Positions 51,932 through 60,909 of a DNA stretch of 64,000 bases are shown here, one piece after another. How positions within the stretch are numbered: the first letter of the stretch is position 1; every line of letters starts with the position of its first letter. The stretch is taken from the NCBI RefSeq assembly GCF_018499875.1, contig NZ_JAHBAY010000018.1:1-64000 (forward strand), written 5' to 3'. This stretch comes from Kineosporia corallincola. GTDB lineage: Bacteria > Actinomycetota > Actinomycetes > Actinomycetales > Kineosporiaceae. Below the pieces are notes generated by a model. It was given only the letters and a program-made list of their open reading frames with translations, was not told the origin of the DNA and did not search any database. A program made the translations under genes and the position numbers.

Positions 51932-53122
51932 TCAGGCGGCGTTGCGGGTCACGGCCGGCAGGTCCTGCCAGTGCGATCCGGCGGCGGCCGACTCCACCAC
52001 CGCGGCCAGCACCTGCTGCACCTGGAGGCCGTCCTCGAACGACGGCGACGGGTCGGTGTGGTTGCCGAGATCGGCCAGCAGGTCGGCGATCTCGTGGGTG
52101 AAGGAGTGCTCGTAGCCGATCAGGTGCCCGGCCGGCCACCAGGCCCTCAGGTACGGGTGCTCCGGCTCGGTCACCAGGATCCGGGTGAAACCACCGGTCT
52201 CGGTGCCCGCCGTGCCGTCGTACAGGTGCAGCTCGTTCATCGCCTCGAAGTCGAACGCCAGGCTGCCGAGACTGCCGTTGACCTCGATCCGGATCGCGTT
52301 CTTGCGGCCCCCCGCGAAACGTGTCGCCTCGAAGGACCCCAGGGCGCCGCCGTGGAACCGGCCGAAGAACAGCGCGGCGTCGTCCACCGTCACCGCCCCG
52401 GTCCCGCCCCGGCTCCCGGCACTCAGACCGGAGGACGACGAGGGCAGCGGCCGCTCCTTCACGAACGTCTCGGTCAGCCCGCTGACCCCGGCCAGCCGGT
52501 CACCCACGATGAACTGCGTCGCGTCGACGATGTGCGCGCCGATGTCGCCCAGCGCGCCACTGCCGGCCCGTTCCGCCTGCAACCGCCAGACCAGCGGGAA
52601 CTGCGGGTCGATGATCCAGTCCTGGAGGTACTGCGCCCGCACGTGCCGGATCTCGCCCAGCCGCCCGTCCGCCACCAGTTTGCGGGCCAGCGCCACGGCC
52701 GGCACCCGGCGGTAGTTGAACCCGACCATCGAGCGCACCCCGTGCCGCCGGGCCTCCTGTGCCGCCGCCACCATCAGCTCGGCCTCGGCCACCGTGTTGG
52801 CCAGCGGCTTCTCGCAGAGCACGTGTTTGCCGGCGGCCAGCGCGGCGATCGCGATCTCGGCGTGCGTGTCACCGGGCGAGCAGATGTCGATCAGCTGGAT
52901 GTCGTCGCGCGCGATCAGCTCCCGCCAGTCGGTCTCCACGTCGTGCCAGCCGAGTTTGGCCGCCGCCGCCTCGGTGGCCGCCCGGTCGCGGCCGCAGATC
53001 GCGGTCATCCGGGCGTCCAGCGGCAGGTCGAAGAAGTGCCCGGCCGAGCGCCAGGCCTGGGAGTGGGCGGCGCCCATGAACGAGTACCCGATCATGCCGA
53101 CGCCGATCGTGCCGTCCGCCAT
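51932..53122 (-). CDS. Gfo/Idh/MocA-family oxidoreductase
   Basis: A 396-residue NAD(P)-dependent sugar or inositol oxidoreductase. The Rossmann start GVGMIGYSFMGAAHSQAW, the ICSPGDTHAE segment, HVLCEKPLANT (EKP motif with the catalytic-type Lys) and GSGALGDIGAHIVD are typical; the His and Asp of the last motif complete the active site. The product may be a keto-sugar, fitting the TIM-barrel partners. The start overlaps the stop of the binding-protein gene by one base. Confidence 0.9.
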   Translation of the reverse strand: MADGTIGVGMIGYSFMGAAHSQAWRSAGHFFDLPLDARMTAICGRDRAATEAAAAKLGWHDVETDWRELIARDDIQLIDICSPGDTHAEIAIAALAAGKHVLCEKPLANTVAEAELMVAAAQEARRHGVRSMVGFNYRRVPAVALARKLVADGRLGEIRHVRAQYLQDWIIDPQFPLVWRLQAERAGSGALGDIGAHIVDATQFIVGDRLAGVSGLTETFVKERPLPSSSSGLSAGSRGGTGAVTVDDAALFFGRFHGGALGSFEATRFAGGRKNAIRIEVNGSLGSLAFDFEAMNELHLYDGTAGTETGGFTRILVTEPEHPYLRAWWPAGHLIGYEHSFTHEIADLLADLGNHTDPSPSFEDGLQVQQVLAAVVESAAAGSHWQDLPAVTRNAA

Positions 53123-54180
53123 CAGGACTCGAATCCGAGGGAGAGGTAGGAGTCCACGTTCTCCTTCGTGACGGTCTCGCTGGTGAGCGTGATCGAGGCG
53201 GGCACACCGAGCTCGACCAGGTCGCTCATCCCCTTCCGCTGCCCCACCAGCCGGGCCAGTCTCACCGCCGACGCGGCCATGCTCGGCGGGTAGGTGACGG
53301 TCGCCTTCATCACCCCGGAGTCGGCCTTGATCAGGTCCATCATGTCCCGTGACCCGGCACCGCCGACCATGATGAACTCGTCGCGCCCGGCCTGGTTGAT
53401 CGCCGCCAGCACGCCGATCCCCTGGTCGTCGTCGTGGTTCCAGAGCGCGTCCAGCTTCGGCGCCGCCTGGAGCAGGTTGCTCGTGACCTGCTGCCCCGAC
53501 TCCACCGTGAACTGCGCGCTCACCTGGTTGGAGACCTTGAAACCGGCTGTCGCCAGGGCCTCTTCGAATCCCTTGCTGCGGTCCTGGGTGAGCGGCAGGT
53601 CGGCGATGCCCTGCACCTCGGCGATCACCGGGTCCTTCACCCCCTTCGCGGTGAGCTGCTGCGCGAGGTAGTACCCCGCGGCGGCACCCATTCCGTAGTT
53701 GTCGCCGCCGATCCAGGTGCGCGCGCCGCGGGGTGACGAGAACACCCGGTCCAGGTTGATCACCTGGATGCCGGCCTCCATCGCCCGGATCCCCACCTCG
53801 GTCAGCGCGTTTCCGTCGAACGGCAGGATCACCAGCACGTCCACCTTGCGGCTGATCAGCGTCTCCACCTGGGAGATCTGCTGATTCACGTCGTTGCTGC
53901 CCTCGACCGCCTGAAAGTCGACGTCGGTGTGCTGTTTCGCCTCCTCCTCGGCCTTGGTGGTGATCGCGCCGATCCAGCCGTGGTCGGCCGCCGGGGCGCT
54001 GAAGCCGATCACCACCTCGGTGCCCGGCTCGTCGTTTCCGCTGCCGCCGCCGGCCGCCACGGTGGTCGTCTCCGCGCGGGCCTCCGGCTCGTTGCTCGTG
54101 CAGGCCGCCAGCAGCGCCCCCGCCCCGAGCAGACCGGATCCGACGAAGAGCCGTCGGCGGTCGAGGTTGATCGGGTCCAT
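53122..54180 (-). CDS. Sugar ABC transporter substrate-binding lipoprotein
   Basis: A 352-residue periplasmic-binding-type-1 lipoprotein. The signal has twin Arg (DRRRLF) and a lipobox LLAAC at residues about 23-27, so it is Tat-exported and lipid-anchored. VVIGFSAPAADHGWIG, VDVLVILPFDGNALTEVGIR, QVINLDRVF and DALWNHDDDQGIGVLAAI match ribose/galactose/inositol-type binding proteins. GGAGG lies six bases before the ATG. Partner of the adjacent RbsC- and RbsA-like proteins. Confidence 0.9.
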   Translation of the reverse strand: MDPINLDRRRLFVGSGLLGAGALLAACTSNEPEARAETTTVAAGGGSGNDEPGTEVVIGFSAPAADHGWIGAITTKAEEEAKQHTDVDFQAVEGSNDVNQQISQVETLISRKVDVLVILPFDGNALTEVGIRAMEAGIQVINLDRVFSSPRGARTWIGGDNYGMGAAAGYYLAQQLTAKGVKDPVIAEVQGIADLPLTQDRSKGFEEALATAGFKVSNQVSAQFTVESGQQVTSNLLQAAPKLDALWNHDDDQGIGVLAAINQAGRDEFIMVGGAGSRDMMDLIKADSGVMKATVTYPPSMAASAVRLARLVGQRKGMSDLVELGVPASITLTSETVTKENVDSYLSLGFES

Positions 54181-54232
54181 CGGAACCTCCGGGTGATCTG
54201 TGATTGAGGACGCTCGGTGAGAGTTTGTTTCT

Positions 54233-55216
54233 CTAGGAACCGTTCTCGCGGTTCGCCCGGCGCTGCAACAGCACGGCCGCGACGATGATCAGGCCCTTGG
54301 CGATGTTCTGGGTCTCGGTCGCGAGGTTGTTGAGGATGAAGATGTTGGTGATCGTGGTGAACACCAGCACCCCGAGGATCGAGCCGATCAGCGTGCCGCG
54401 ACCACCGCTGAGCAGGGTGCCGCCGATGATGACGGCGGCGATGGCGTCGAGCTCGTAGAGATTGCCGTGGGTGCTCGATCCGGTGGTGGTGCGGGCCAGG
54501 ATCATGATCGCGGCGATCCCGCAACAGGTTCCGGAGATCAGGTAGATCAGGGCGGTGCCGCGTTTCACGTCGATGCCGGCCAGCCGGGCGGCCTCGGCGT
54601 TGCCACCGATCGCGAACACCCGGCGGCCGAACGTGGTGCGGTTCAGCAGCACCCAGCCGGCGGCCGCCACCAGCGCGAGAATGACCACCAGCAGCGGAAT
54701 CCCGAGGACGTCGGTGGTCGCCAGGTCTTTGATCGGCTGCTCGGTGACGATCTGGGTTCGGTTGTCGGCGATCCGGGCGGCCAGACCCCGGGCCGACACC
54801 AGCATGGCCAGCGTGACGATGAACGGCACCAGCCGGCCGTAGGCGATCAGCAGCCCGTTCACCAGCCCGGCCCCCGCCCCCACCAGCAGGGCGCACAGCG
54901 CCATCATCCACGGCCCGTACGACTGGGTGGCCAGGGTGGTGGCCCAGACCGAGGCCAGGGCCACGATCGCGCCGACCGACAGGTCGATGCCGCCGCCGAT
55001 GATGACGAACGTGGCGCCGACGGTGACCACGCCGATCACCGACGAACTCACCAGGATGTTCTCCAGATTGTCCGTGGTCAGGAAGTTCTCGCTGGTGACA
55101 GCGCCGATCACGACCAGCACGGCGAGCACCGCCAGCAGGCCGAGATTGCGGATCTCGGCGCCACGCATCCGGGCCAGCACACCCGGTTTCACCGGGACCG
55201 GAACCGAGAGGGTCAT
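54233..55216 (-). CDS. Sugar ABC transporter permease (RbsC-like)
   Basis: A 327-residue permease with 8-10 membrane segments. IIGGGIDLSVGAIVALASVW is the RbsC/AraH signature (GG-IDLSVG). NRTTFGRRVFAIGGNAEAARLAGID is the conserved cytosolic EAA-like loop, and TLLSGGRGTLIGSILGVLV lies near the end. Probably works as a homodimer with the ATPase. Overlaps the ATPase gene by four bases (ATGA). Confidence 0.92.
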   Translation of the reverse strand: MTLSVPVPVKPGVLARMRGAEIRNLGLLAVLAVLVVIGAVTSENFLTTDNLENILVSSSVIGVVTVGATFVIIGGGIDLSVGAIVALASVWATTLATQSYGPWMMALCALLVGAGAGLVNGLLIAYGRLVPFIVTLAMLVSARGLAARIADNRTQIVTEQPIKDLATTDVLGIPLLVVILALVAAAGWVLLNRTTFGRRVFAIGGNAEAARLAGIDVKRGTALIYLISGTCCGIAAIMILARTTTGSSTHGNLYELDAIAAVIIGGTLLSGGRGTLIGSILGVLVFTTITNIFILNNLATETQNIAKGLIIVAAVLLQRRANRENGS

Positions 55217-56724
55217 CGCACGTGTCCTTCCATCACCAGGTCGAGCACGCGGTGCTCGTCGAGTTCGGCGGCCGGGGCGGTGTGCACCACCCGCCCTTCA
55301 CGCATCACCAGCACCCGGTCGGCCAGGCCGAGCACCTCCGGCACCTCGCTGGACACCAGCAGCACCCCCATCCCGTCGTCCGCGAGACGCCGGATCACGG
55401 CGTAGATCTCGGACCGGGCACCGACGTCCACCCCCCGGGTCGGCTCGTCGAGCAGGAGCAGGCGGGTGCCGCCGAGCAGCCAGCGGGCCAGCACCACCTT
55501 CTGCTGGTTGCCGCCCGAGAGCGTGCGCACCGCGCGGGTGACGTCGGCCGGCCGCACCTGGAGCTCCGCGGTCGCCGTGCGGGCCCGCCCGAGCTCCCGG
55601 CGGCGGTCGATCCACCCCGGAAAACCCCTGGTGACGGCCGACAACGAAGCCAGGCTGAGATTGCGGGCCACCGGCTCGCCGAGCAGCAGGGCCTGGCTCT
55701 TGCGTTCCTCGGGGGCCAGGCCCATGCCCGCCCGCACCGCGGCCCGCACCGAACCGGCCGGCAGCGGCCGGCCGTCCATGCGCACCGATCCCGCGGTGCG
55801 GCGGCGGGCCCCGTAGATCGTCTCCAGCACCTCCGAACGCCCGGCGCCGACCAGCCCGGCGATCCCGACGATCTCACCCGGCCGCACGCTGAGCGACACG
55901 TCGTCGAAACTGCCCTTCAGCGAGAGGTTCCCGACCTCCAGCAGGCCGTCGCCGAACGACGCCGCCGGACCGCGCGGCGGGAACAGGTACTCCACCCGCC
56001 GCCCGGTCATCAGCGAGACCAGCTGCTGCGTGGGAGTGGTGGCGGGCAGTCCGGTGGCCACGGTCCGGCCGTCCTTCAGCACCGTGACCACGTCACCGAT
56101 CTGCCGGATCTCCTCCAGCCGGTGCGAGATGTAGACCACCGCAACACCTTCGGCCACCAGGTCGCGAATCACCCGGAACAGGTTCGCCACCTCGTCGTGC
56201 GCCAGCACCGCCGAGGGCTCGTCCATCACGATCAGCCGGGCGTCCCGGGCCAGCGCCCGGGCCAGGCTGACGATCTGCTGCTGCGCGGCGGAGAGCCGGC
56301 CGACCTCGCGACCCACCGGGATCTCGCCGTGGCCGAGTCTTTCCAGCAGCCGCCGGGCCGCCTGGCCCTGGGCTCCGCGGTGCACGAAACCGGCCGAGGC
56401 CTTCTCGTGCCCGAGGTAGAGGTTGTCGGCCACCGAGAGCCCGGGCACCAGATCGAGTTCCTGGTAGATCGTGGCGATGCCGCGGTGGATGGCGGAGGAC
56501 GGCGAGGAGAAGCGCACCTCCTTCCCCGCCCATTCGACCCGGCCCTCGTCCGGATGATGCGCACCGGCGAGAACCTTGATCAGAGTGGACTTCCCGGCCC
56601 CGTTCTGGCCGAGCAGACAGTGCACGCGGCCGGCGGCGACGTCGAGGTCGACGCCGTCCAGGGCACGTACGCCGGGGAACTGCTTGACGATGCCGCGCAT
56701 GCGCAACAGCACGTCGTCGTCCAT
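55213..56724 (-). CDS. Sugar ABC transporter ATP-binding protein (RbsA-like)
   Basis: A 503-residue protein with two fused ATPase domains. In the first: Walker A GQNGAGKSTLIKVL, LSAAQQQIVSLARAL signature, RLIVMDEPSAVL Walker B. The second has a modified Walker A (GLVGAGRSEVLETI), LSGGNQQKVVLARWL and RLLLLDEPTRGVDVGA. The degenerate second P-loop is normal for RbsA/MglA-type subunits. GAGGAGG precedes the ATG. First structural gene of the importer, 43 bases after the ROK regulator. Confidence 0.94.
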   Translation of the reverse strand: MDDDVLLRMRGIVKQFPGVRALDGVDLDVAAGRVHCLLGQNGAGKSTLIKVLAGAHHPDEGRVEWAGKEVRFSSPSSAIHRGIATIYQELDLVPGLSVADNLYLGHEKASAGFVHRGAQGQAARRLLERLGHGEIPVGREVGRLSAAQQQIVSLARALARDARLIVMDEPSAVLAHDEVANLFRVIRDLVAEGVAVVYISHRLEEIRQIGDVVTVLKDGRTVATGLPATTPTQQLVSLMTGRRVEYLFPPRGPAASFGDGLLEVGNLSLKGSFDDVSLSVRPGEIVGIAGLVGAGRSEVLETIYGARRRTAGSVRMDGRPLPAGSVRAAVRAGMGLAPEERKSQALLLGEPVARNLSLASLSAVTRGFPGWIDRRRELGRARTATAELQVRPADVTRAVRTLSGGNQQKVVLARWLLGGTRLLLLDEPTRGVDVGARSEIYAVIRRLADDGMGVLLVSSEVPEVLGLADRVLVMREGRVVHTAPAAELDEHRVLDLVMEGHVR

Positions 56725-56750
56725 GTGGCCTCCTCGTCGAGGTCAGGATG

Positions 56751-56769
56751 GAACGTGCGGAAACCGTTC
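56751..56769. promoter_or_regulatory. GAACG-N9-CGTTC inverted repeat between the ROK and ABC genes
   Basis: GAACG (56751-56755) and CGTTC (56765-56769) form an inverted repeat that overlaps the ROK stop codon and lies 27 bases upstream of the RbsA-like start. It could be an operator for an internal promoter. The arms are only five bases, so support is weak. Confidence 0.35.
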
Positions 56770-57964
56770 AGACAGTGGCGAAGACCGAGTCCGAGATGAG
56801 CCGCCCGGCACCGACCACACCCGCGGTGCCACCCAGCTCGGACAGGACGATGGGAAGATTTCCGGTGGCCAGCGGCAGCGACCGGCGGTACACGACGCTA
56901 CGGATCTCGGCCAGCAACGGGTGACCGAGACCGGCCACGCCGCCGCCGATCACCACCAGGCCGGGGTTGAAGAAACTGACGAGCGAGGCGAGGACCTTGC
57001 CCAGCCGGGCACCCCCGTCGCGGATCAGGGCGATGCTGACCGGGTCCCCGGCATCGGCGGCGGCCCCGACGTCCCTGGCGGACAGCGCCCTCACCTGGGG
57101 CAGCCGCTGTGCCAGCCAGTCCGACCGGCCGCCGCGTGCCGCGGCCTCGGCGTCGCGGGCCAGTGCCGCACCGCCGAAAGCCGCCTCCAGGCAACCGGTG
57201 TTGCCGCAGACGCAGACCGGGCCGTGCCCGTCCACCTGGATGTGGCCGATGTCGCCGGCCGAACCGTTCACCCCGCGGTAGATCTCGCCGCCGACCACGA
57301 TGCCGCAGCCGATGCCGGTGCCGATCTTGACGAAGAGCAGGTCCCGCACACTGCGCGCGGTGCCCGCGTGGAGCTCGCCGAGAGCCATCACGTTCACGTC
57401 GTTGTCGACCATCACCGGGGCCCCCAGCGCCGCGCCGAGCTGGTCGCGGATCGGGAACCGGCTCCAGCCCGGCATGATCGGCGGGGCCACCAGCGCCCCT
57501 TCGGCCTGGCTGACCGGGCCCGGCACGCCGACCCCGACACCGGCCGGCGGACCGGCCGGATCCGCCAGCCCGGAGCGGACTTTCGCGACCAGGTCGATGG
57601 CCTGGTCGAGCACGGGCTGCGGGCCGAGCCGCACGTCAGTGTCGGCGCGCAGCTGGCCCAGCAGGTTCAGGCCGCCGTCGAGCACGGCGACGTCGATCGA
57701 GGTGGCGCCGATGTCGATGCCGACGAACCGCAGGTTGCGCGAGAGCGCGACCATCTGCGAGCGCCGGCCGCCGCGCGAGGCGGCCAGGCCGACGACGTCG
57801 ACGAAGCCGAGCTCGGCCAGCCGCTCGACCTCGATCGCGACCTTGGACTTGGACAGCTCCACCGCGTCGCCGAGCTCGGCCCGGGACTGCGGGCCACTGT
57901 CTCTCAGGAGGCGCAGAAACCTTGCCTGGTGCCGGTTCTCCGGACGGGTGCCGACTCGTGCCAC
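56768..57964 (-). CDS. ROK-family transcriptional regulator
   Basis: A 398-residue regulator. The N-terminal winged helix is HQARFLRLLRDSGPQSRAEL (about 10-29) with the recognition helix in SKSKVAIEVERL. The rest is the ROK sugar-binding fold: FVGIDIGATSIDVAVLDGGL, VGVGVPGPVSQAEG, GSAGDIGHIQVDG, then a zinc-binding CVCGNTGCLE. Probably represses the sugar cassette downstream until its sugar binds. GTG 57964 is chosen; the longer frame from 58063 would cover the promoter palindrome. Confidence 0.88.
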   Translation of the reverse strand: MARVGTRPENRHQARFLRLLRDSGPQSRAELGDAVELSKSKVAIEVERLAELGFVDVVGLAASRGGRRSQMVALSRNLRFVGIDIGATSIDVAVLDGGLNLLGQLRADTDVRLGPQPVLDQAIDLVAKVRSGLADPAGPPAGVGVGVPGPVSQAEGALVAPPIMPGWSRFPIRDQLGAALGAPVMVDNDVNVMALGELHAGTARSVRDLLFVKIGTGIGCGIVVGGEIYRGVNGSAGDIGHIQVDGHGPVCVCGNTGCLEAAFGGAALARDAEAAARGGRSDWLAQRLPQVRALSARDVGAAADAGDPVSIALIRDGGARLGKVLASLVSFFNPGLVVIGGGVAGLGHPLLAEIRSVVYRRSLPLATGNLPIVLSELGGTAGVVGAGRLISDSVFATV

Positions 57965-58040
57965 GACGCCGCCCCCTGTCCGTGTCCGGGCACCACCTCT
58001 GTGTAGTACCTGTGAGGGACAGTAGTCAGGCTTCGTCCTG

Positions 58041-58064
58041 TTTGTGAAGAACTTCGCCCACAAA
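58041..58064. promoter_or_regulatory. Palindromic operator candidate upstream of the ROK gene
   Basis: TTTGTG (58041-58046) and CACAAA (58059-58064) are inverted arms 12 bases apart, with a second nested near-palindrome GAAGAACTTC (58046-58055). Located 77 bases upstream of the GTG start, it suits a ROK autoregulatory site; ROK proteins often bind AT-rich inverted repeats. Confidence 0.5.
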
Positions 58065-58086
58065 AAGCCGAAAGTCCGGTGAGCGG

Positions 58087-59520
58087 TCAGGTCAGGCGGA
58101 ACAGCCTGCGTACGTCGGCGGCCATCGTCACCGAGCCGGTGGCCAGCACGCCGCCGCCGATCAGCCCGCCCTCCTCGGCCCTGCCCATGGCGTAGTCGAG
58201 GGCGTCGTCCAGGCGCTGGAAGGTGGTGACCCGGTCGTCGCCGAACACGTCCTCGGCGATCTCGCCGAGCTCGTCCGGGTCCATCGCCCGGGGGGACGAC
58301 GTGCGGGTGATGACGACCTCGTCCAGTACCGGTTCCAGCACGCCGAGAATCGACTCGGCATCCTTGTCTTCCAGCACCGCCACCACGCCGACCAGCCGGC
58401 TGAACCCGAATGCCTCCTCCAGGCTGTCGGCGAGAACCTGGGCACCGGAAGGGTTGTGGGCCGCGTCGACGAGCACGGTGGGGCTGCGGCGGACGACCTC
58501 CAGGCGGCCGGGCGAATCGGCGTCCGCGAAGGCGGCCCGCACCACGTCGATGTCCAGCCCGGTGCCCTCGCGGGAGTTGTCGCCGGTGTCCCAGTCCCGC
58601 CCGTCGGACAGCAGGAACGCCTCGACGGCGGCGAGCGCGGTGGCCGCGTTCTGTGCCTGGTGGGCGCCGTGCAGGGGGATGAAGATCTCCGGGTACACCG
58701 CCGCGGCGCCCTGGATCGTGAGCAGCTGGCCGCCCAGGGCGACCTCACGGGTGCTCACGCCGAACTGGTGGCCCTCGCGCAGAACGGTGGCGCCGACCTC
58801 GGCGGCCCGGGCCAGCAGCGGTTCCGAGGCCTCTTCGTGCTGCTCCGAGAGCACCGCCACGGCACCGGGTTTGATGATGCCGGCCTTCTCGGTGGCGATG
58901 GTGGCGATGTCGTGGCCGAGCATGCGCTGGTGGTCCAGACCGACCGGGGTGACCACGGCGACCCGGGCGTCGATGATGTTGGTGGCGTCCCAGCGGCCGC
59001 CCAGCCCGACCTCCACCGCGGCCACGTCGACCGGCGTGTCGGCGAACGCGGCGTAGGCGATCGCGACCAGCACCTCGAAGTAGGTCAGCCGCGGGTTGCC
59101 GGCCTCGGCGTTGCGGGCGTCCACCAGGTCGAGGTACGGCTGAACCTCTTCGTAGGCGTCGATGAACCGTTCCTGGTCGATCATCTGACCGTCGAGCGCG
59201 ATCCGCTCGCGCACGTCTTGCAGGTGCGGGCTGGTGAACCGGCCGGTGCGCAGGCCGTGCTCGCGCAGCAGCCGCTCGATCATGCGGGTGGTGGAACTCT
59301 TGCCGTTGGTGCCGGTGACGTGCACCGACTCGAAGGCCCGCTGCGGGTCGCCGAGCAGCTGGGCCACCGCCGCGATCCGGTCGATGCTGGGCACCATGTC
59401 GTGCTCCGGCGCCCGGTCCAGGATCTCCCGGTACACCTCCGCCGCGCGCTGTGAGAGCGCCTGCTGGACGGCCGCGTCCTTGGCGTCACGCTGCGGACCA
59501 CGACCGGCGACGCGCGCCAT
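58087..59520 (-). CDS. folC: Folylpolyglutamate synthase / dihydrofolate synthase
   Basis: A 477-residue Mur-ligase-fold enzyme adding glutamate to dihydropteroate or folates. ESVHVTGTNGKSSTTRMIE is the ATP-binding P-loop, TSPHLQDVRERI the Omega/substrate loop, VAAVEVGLGGRWDATNI and LVDAAHNPSGAQVLADSL the conserved middle and C-terminal motifs. Starts at ATG 59520. In related genomes it directly precedes DUF4233 and ndk; here the sugar cassette separates them. Confidence 0.95.
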   Translation of the reverse strand: MARVAGRGPQRDAKDAAVQQALSQRAAEVYREILDRAPEHDMVPSIDRIAAVAQLLGDPQRAFESVHVTGTNGKSSTTRMIERLLREHGLRTGRFTSPHLQDVRERIALDGQMIDQERFIDAYEEVQPYLDLVDARNAEAGNPRLTYFEVLVAIAYAAFADTPVDVAAVEVGLGGRWDATNIIDARVAVVTPVGLDHQRMLGHDIATIATEKAGIIKPGAVAVLSEQHEEASEPLLARAAEVGATVLREGHQFGVSTREVALGGQLLTIQGAAAVYPEIFIPLHGAHQAQNAATALAAVEAFLLSDGRDWDTGDNSREGTGLDIDVVRAAFADADSPGRLEVVRRSPTVLVDAAHNPSGAQVLADSLEEAFGFSRLVGVVAVLEDKDAESILGVLEPVLDEVVITRTSSPRAMDPDELGEIAEDVFGDDRVTTFQRLDDALDYAMGRAEEGGLIGGGVLATGSVTMAADVRRLFRLT

Positions 59521-59774
59521 CAGCGAACCACCCCGAAAATCTCCGACCTGCTCATGACCGCGAGCCTATCCGCACCCCGGGCCCGCGGATCACCGCACCG
59601 CCCACCGCCCTCGGCACGGCGCTCCCGGCAAGCGGCTCCCCCGGAGGATCCGGCGACGGCCAGGGGCAGGTCCGCGACGCTTCCCGACGGCGTCCGGCGG
59701 GTTCAACCGCGACGGCACGGCGCGACCGGCGTGCACCTGCCGCGGTCACCGGCCGGTTCCGAGCGGGCAGCGCT

Positions 59775-60692
59775 CTAGAGGCCGGCCTTCTCGTACTCCT
59801 CGTCCAGCAGCTCCGAGGCCTCGGCGCTGGACAGGCCGTGCTCGATCGCCTCGTAGTAGACCTTGACCAGCTGCTCGCCGTGCACCTTCTCGAAGGTGGC
59901 GTTCCAGCGCTCGGCGTCCTGACGCCAGTAGCCCACGGTGGCAACCCGTTCCAGCGGCCAGCCGTGCTTCTTGCGCAGCAGCTTGCGGATCTCGCGGGAC
60001 TGCGCCGCCTCACCCGAATACCACACGTAACCGGTTCCCTGCCCGGACAGCTCGGCCACCTTGAGGGCGATCAGGTCGGCCAGCGCGCCGGGCGCCACAC
60101 CGTTACCGGTGCCCACGCTGGCGTCCACCCCACGGGCGTGGCACTGGGTGGCGGGCAGCGCGGCCAGGTCGTCGGCGTCCACCGTCTCGACCATCGCGTA
60201 CACCGCCGGGCCGTCCTGCTCGCACTCCTCGATGATCCGGGCCAGCGCCGGCAGACCGGTCAGGTCGGCCGCCGCCAGGATCCAGTCCACGCCCTCAGGC
60301 GGCGAGTACCAGCAGCGCGGGCGGGTGATCAGCAGTTCCTGACCGACCTGCGCGTTGACCGCCCACTCCCCTGCGACACCACCAGGATGCACCACGAAAT
60401 CGACGGTCATCCGGGCATTCTCACCCGGCTCGAAGGCGCGCACGGTGTAGTTACGCCCGGGCGGCGCGGTCTGCGGGTCGTGGTGCGCCCACACGCCGTC
60501 TTTCAGCGTGGTCGGGGCCGGGCGCTCCTGGCCCGGCTTCGGGAACCACAGCACCACGGCCTCGTCCGGCACCAGAAGCGGTTCGTACTGAGACATCTCG
60601 GGGCCCCCGAGGACGATCCGCACCAGGTGCGGGCTCAACCGCTCGGTGGCGACGACCTCGGCGTACAGGGCACCGGACTCGGCGTAGGACAT
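59775..60692 (-). CDS. Siderophore-interacting protein (FAD-linked ferric-siderophore reductase)
   Basis: A 305-residue SIP-family flavoprotein reducing imported ferric siderophores to release iron. The FAD site is RNYTVRAFEP; VDFVVHPGGVAGEWA follows, and the NAD(P)H domain contains WILAAADLTGLPAL and YVWYSGEAAQSREIRK. The C-terminal helix region (YYEAIEHGLSSAEASELLDE) is typical. An iron box of the DtxR/IdeR type lies 79 bases upstream, so iron repression is likely. Confidence 0.92.
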   Translation of the reverse strand: MSYAESGALYAEVVATERLSPHLVRIVLGGPEMSQYEPLLVPDEAVVLWFPKPGQERPAPTTLKDGVWAHHDPQTAPPGRNYTVRAFEPGENARMTVDFVVHPGGVAGEWAVNAQVGQELLITRPRCWYSPPEGVDWILAAADLTGLPALARIIEECEQDGPAVYAMVETVDADDLAALPATQCHARGVDASVGTGNGVAPGALADLIALKVAELSGQGTGYVWYSGEAAQSREIRKLLRKKHGWPLERVATVGYWRQDAERWNATFEKVHGEQLVKVYYEAIEHGLSSAEASELLDEEYEKAGL

Positions 60693-60770
60693 GGTGATGC
60701 AGCTCCCAACTCGGGCGTGGTGGGCGGGGCGTGAACTCCGGGCAGGATCAGAACACCATCCGCAGGCGGC

Positions 60771-60789
60771 TTAGGGGAGCCTAACCTTA
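60771..60789. promoter_or_regulatory. DtxR/IdeR-type iron box
   Basis: TTAGGGGAGCCTAACCTTA matches the consensus TTAGGTTAGGCTAACCTAA at 15 of 19 positions, including the outer TTAGG and CTAACCT arms. It lies upstream of the siderophore-interacting protein gene, the expected target of iron-dependent repression. Confidence 0.8.
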
Positions 60790-60858
60790 GAGCACGGTAC
60801 GGGAACGTTCCAGCAGGCCAAATTCTGGGTCAAGGGTCTGTCGGTGCTGACAAAACGC

Positions 60859-60888
60859 AGCACCCCGGCCTCCTGGGGAGACCGGGGC
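60859..60888 (-). terminator. Terminator of M6 protease 1
   Basis: GCACCCCGG (60859-60867 region) pairs with CCGGGGCGC (60882-60890 region), one mismatch, around a CT-rich loop. On the minus strand it is followed by TGCGTTTTGTC. It lies about 20 bases past the protease stop. Confidence 0.65.
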
Positions 60889-60909
60889 GCCCGAGCGGGA
60901 CGGATCAGA

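Noticed and set aside
57965-58063. Upstream extension of the ROK protein (MWAKFFTNRTK)
   Set aside because: Would translate through the inverted repeat and promoter region; the GTG at 57964 places the winged helix at the usual distance from the N-terminus.
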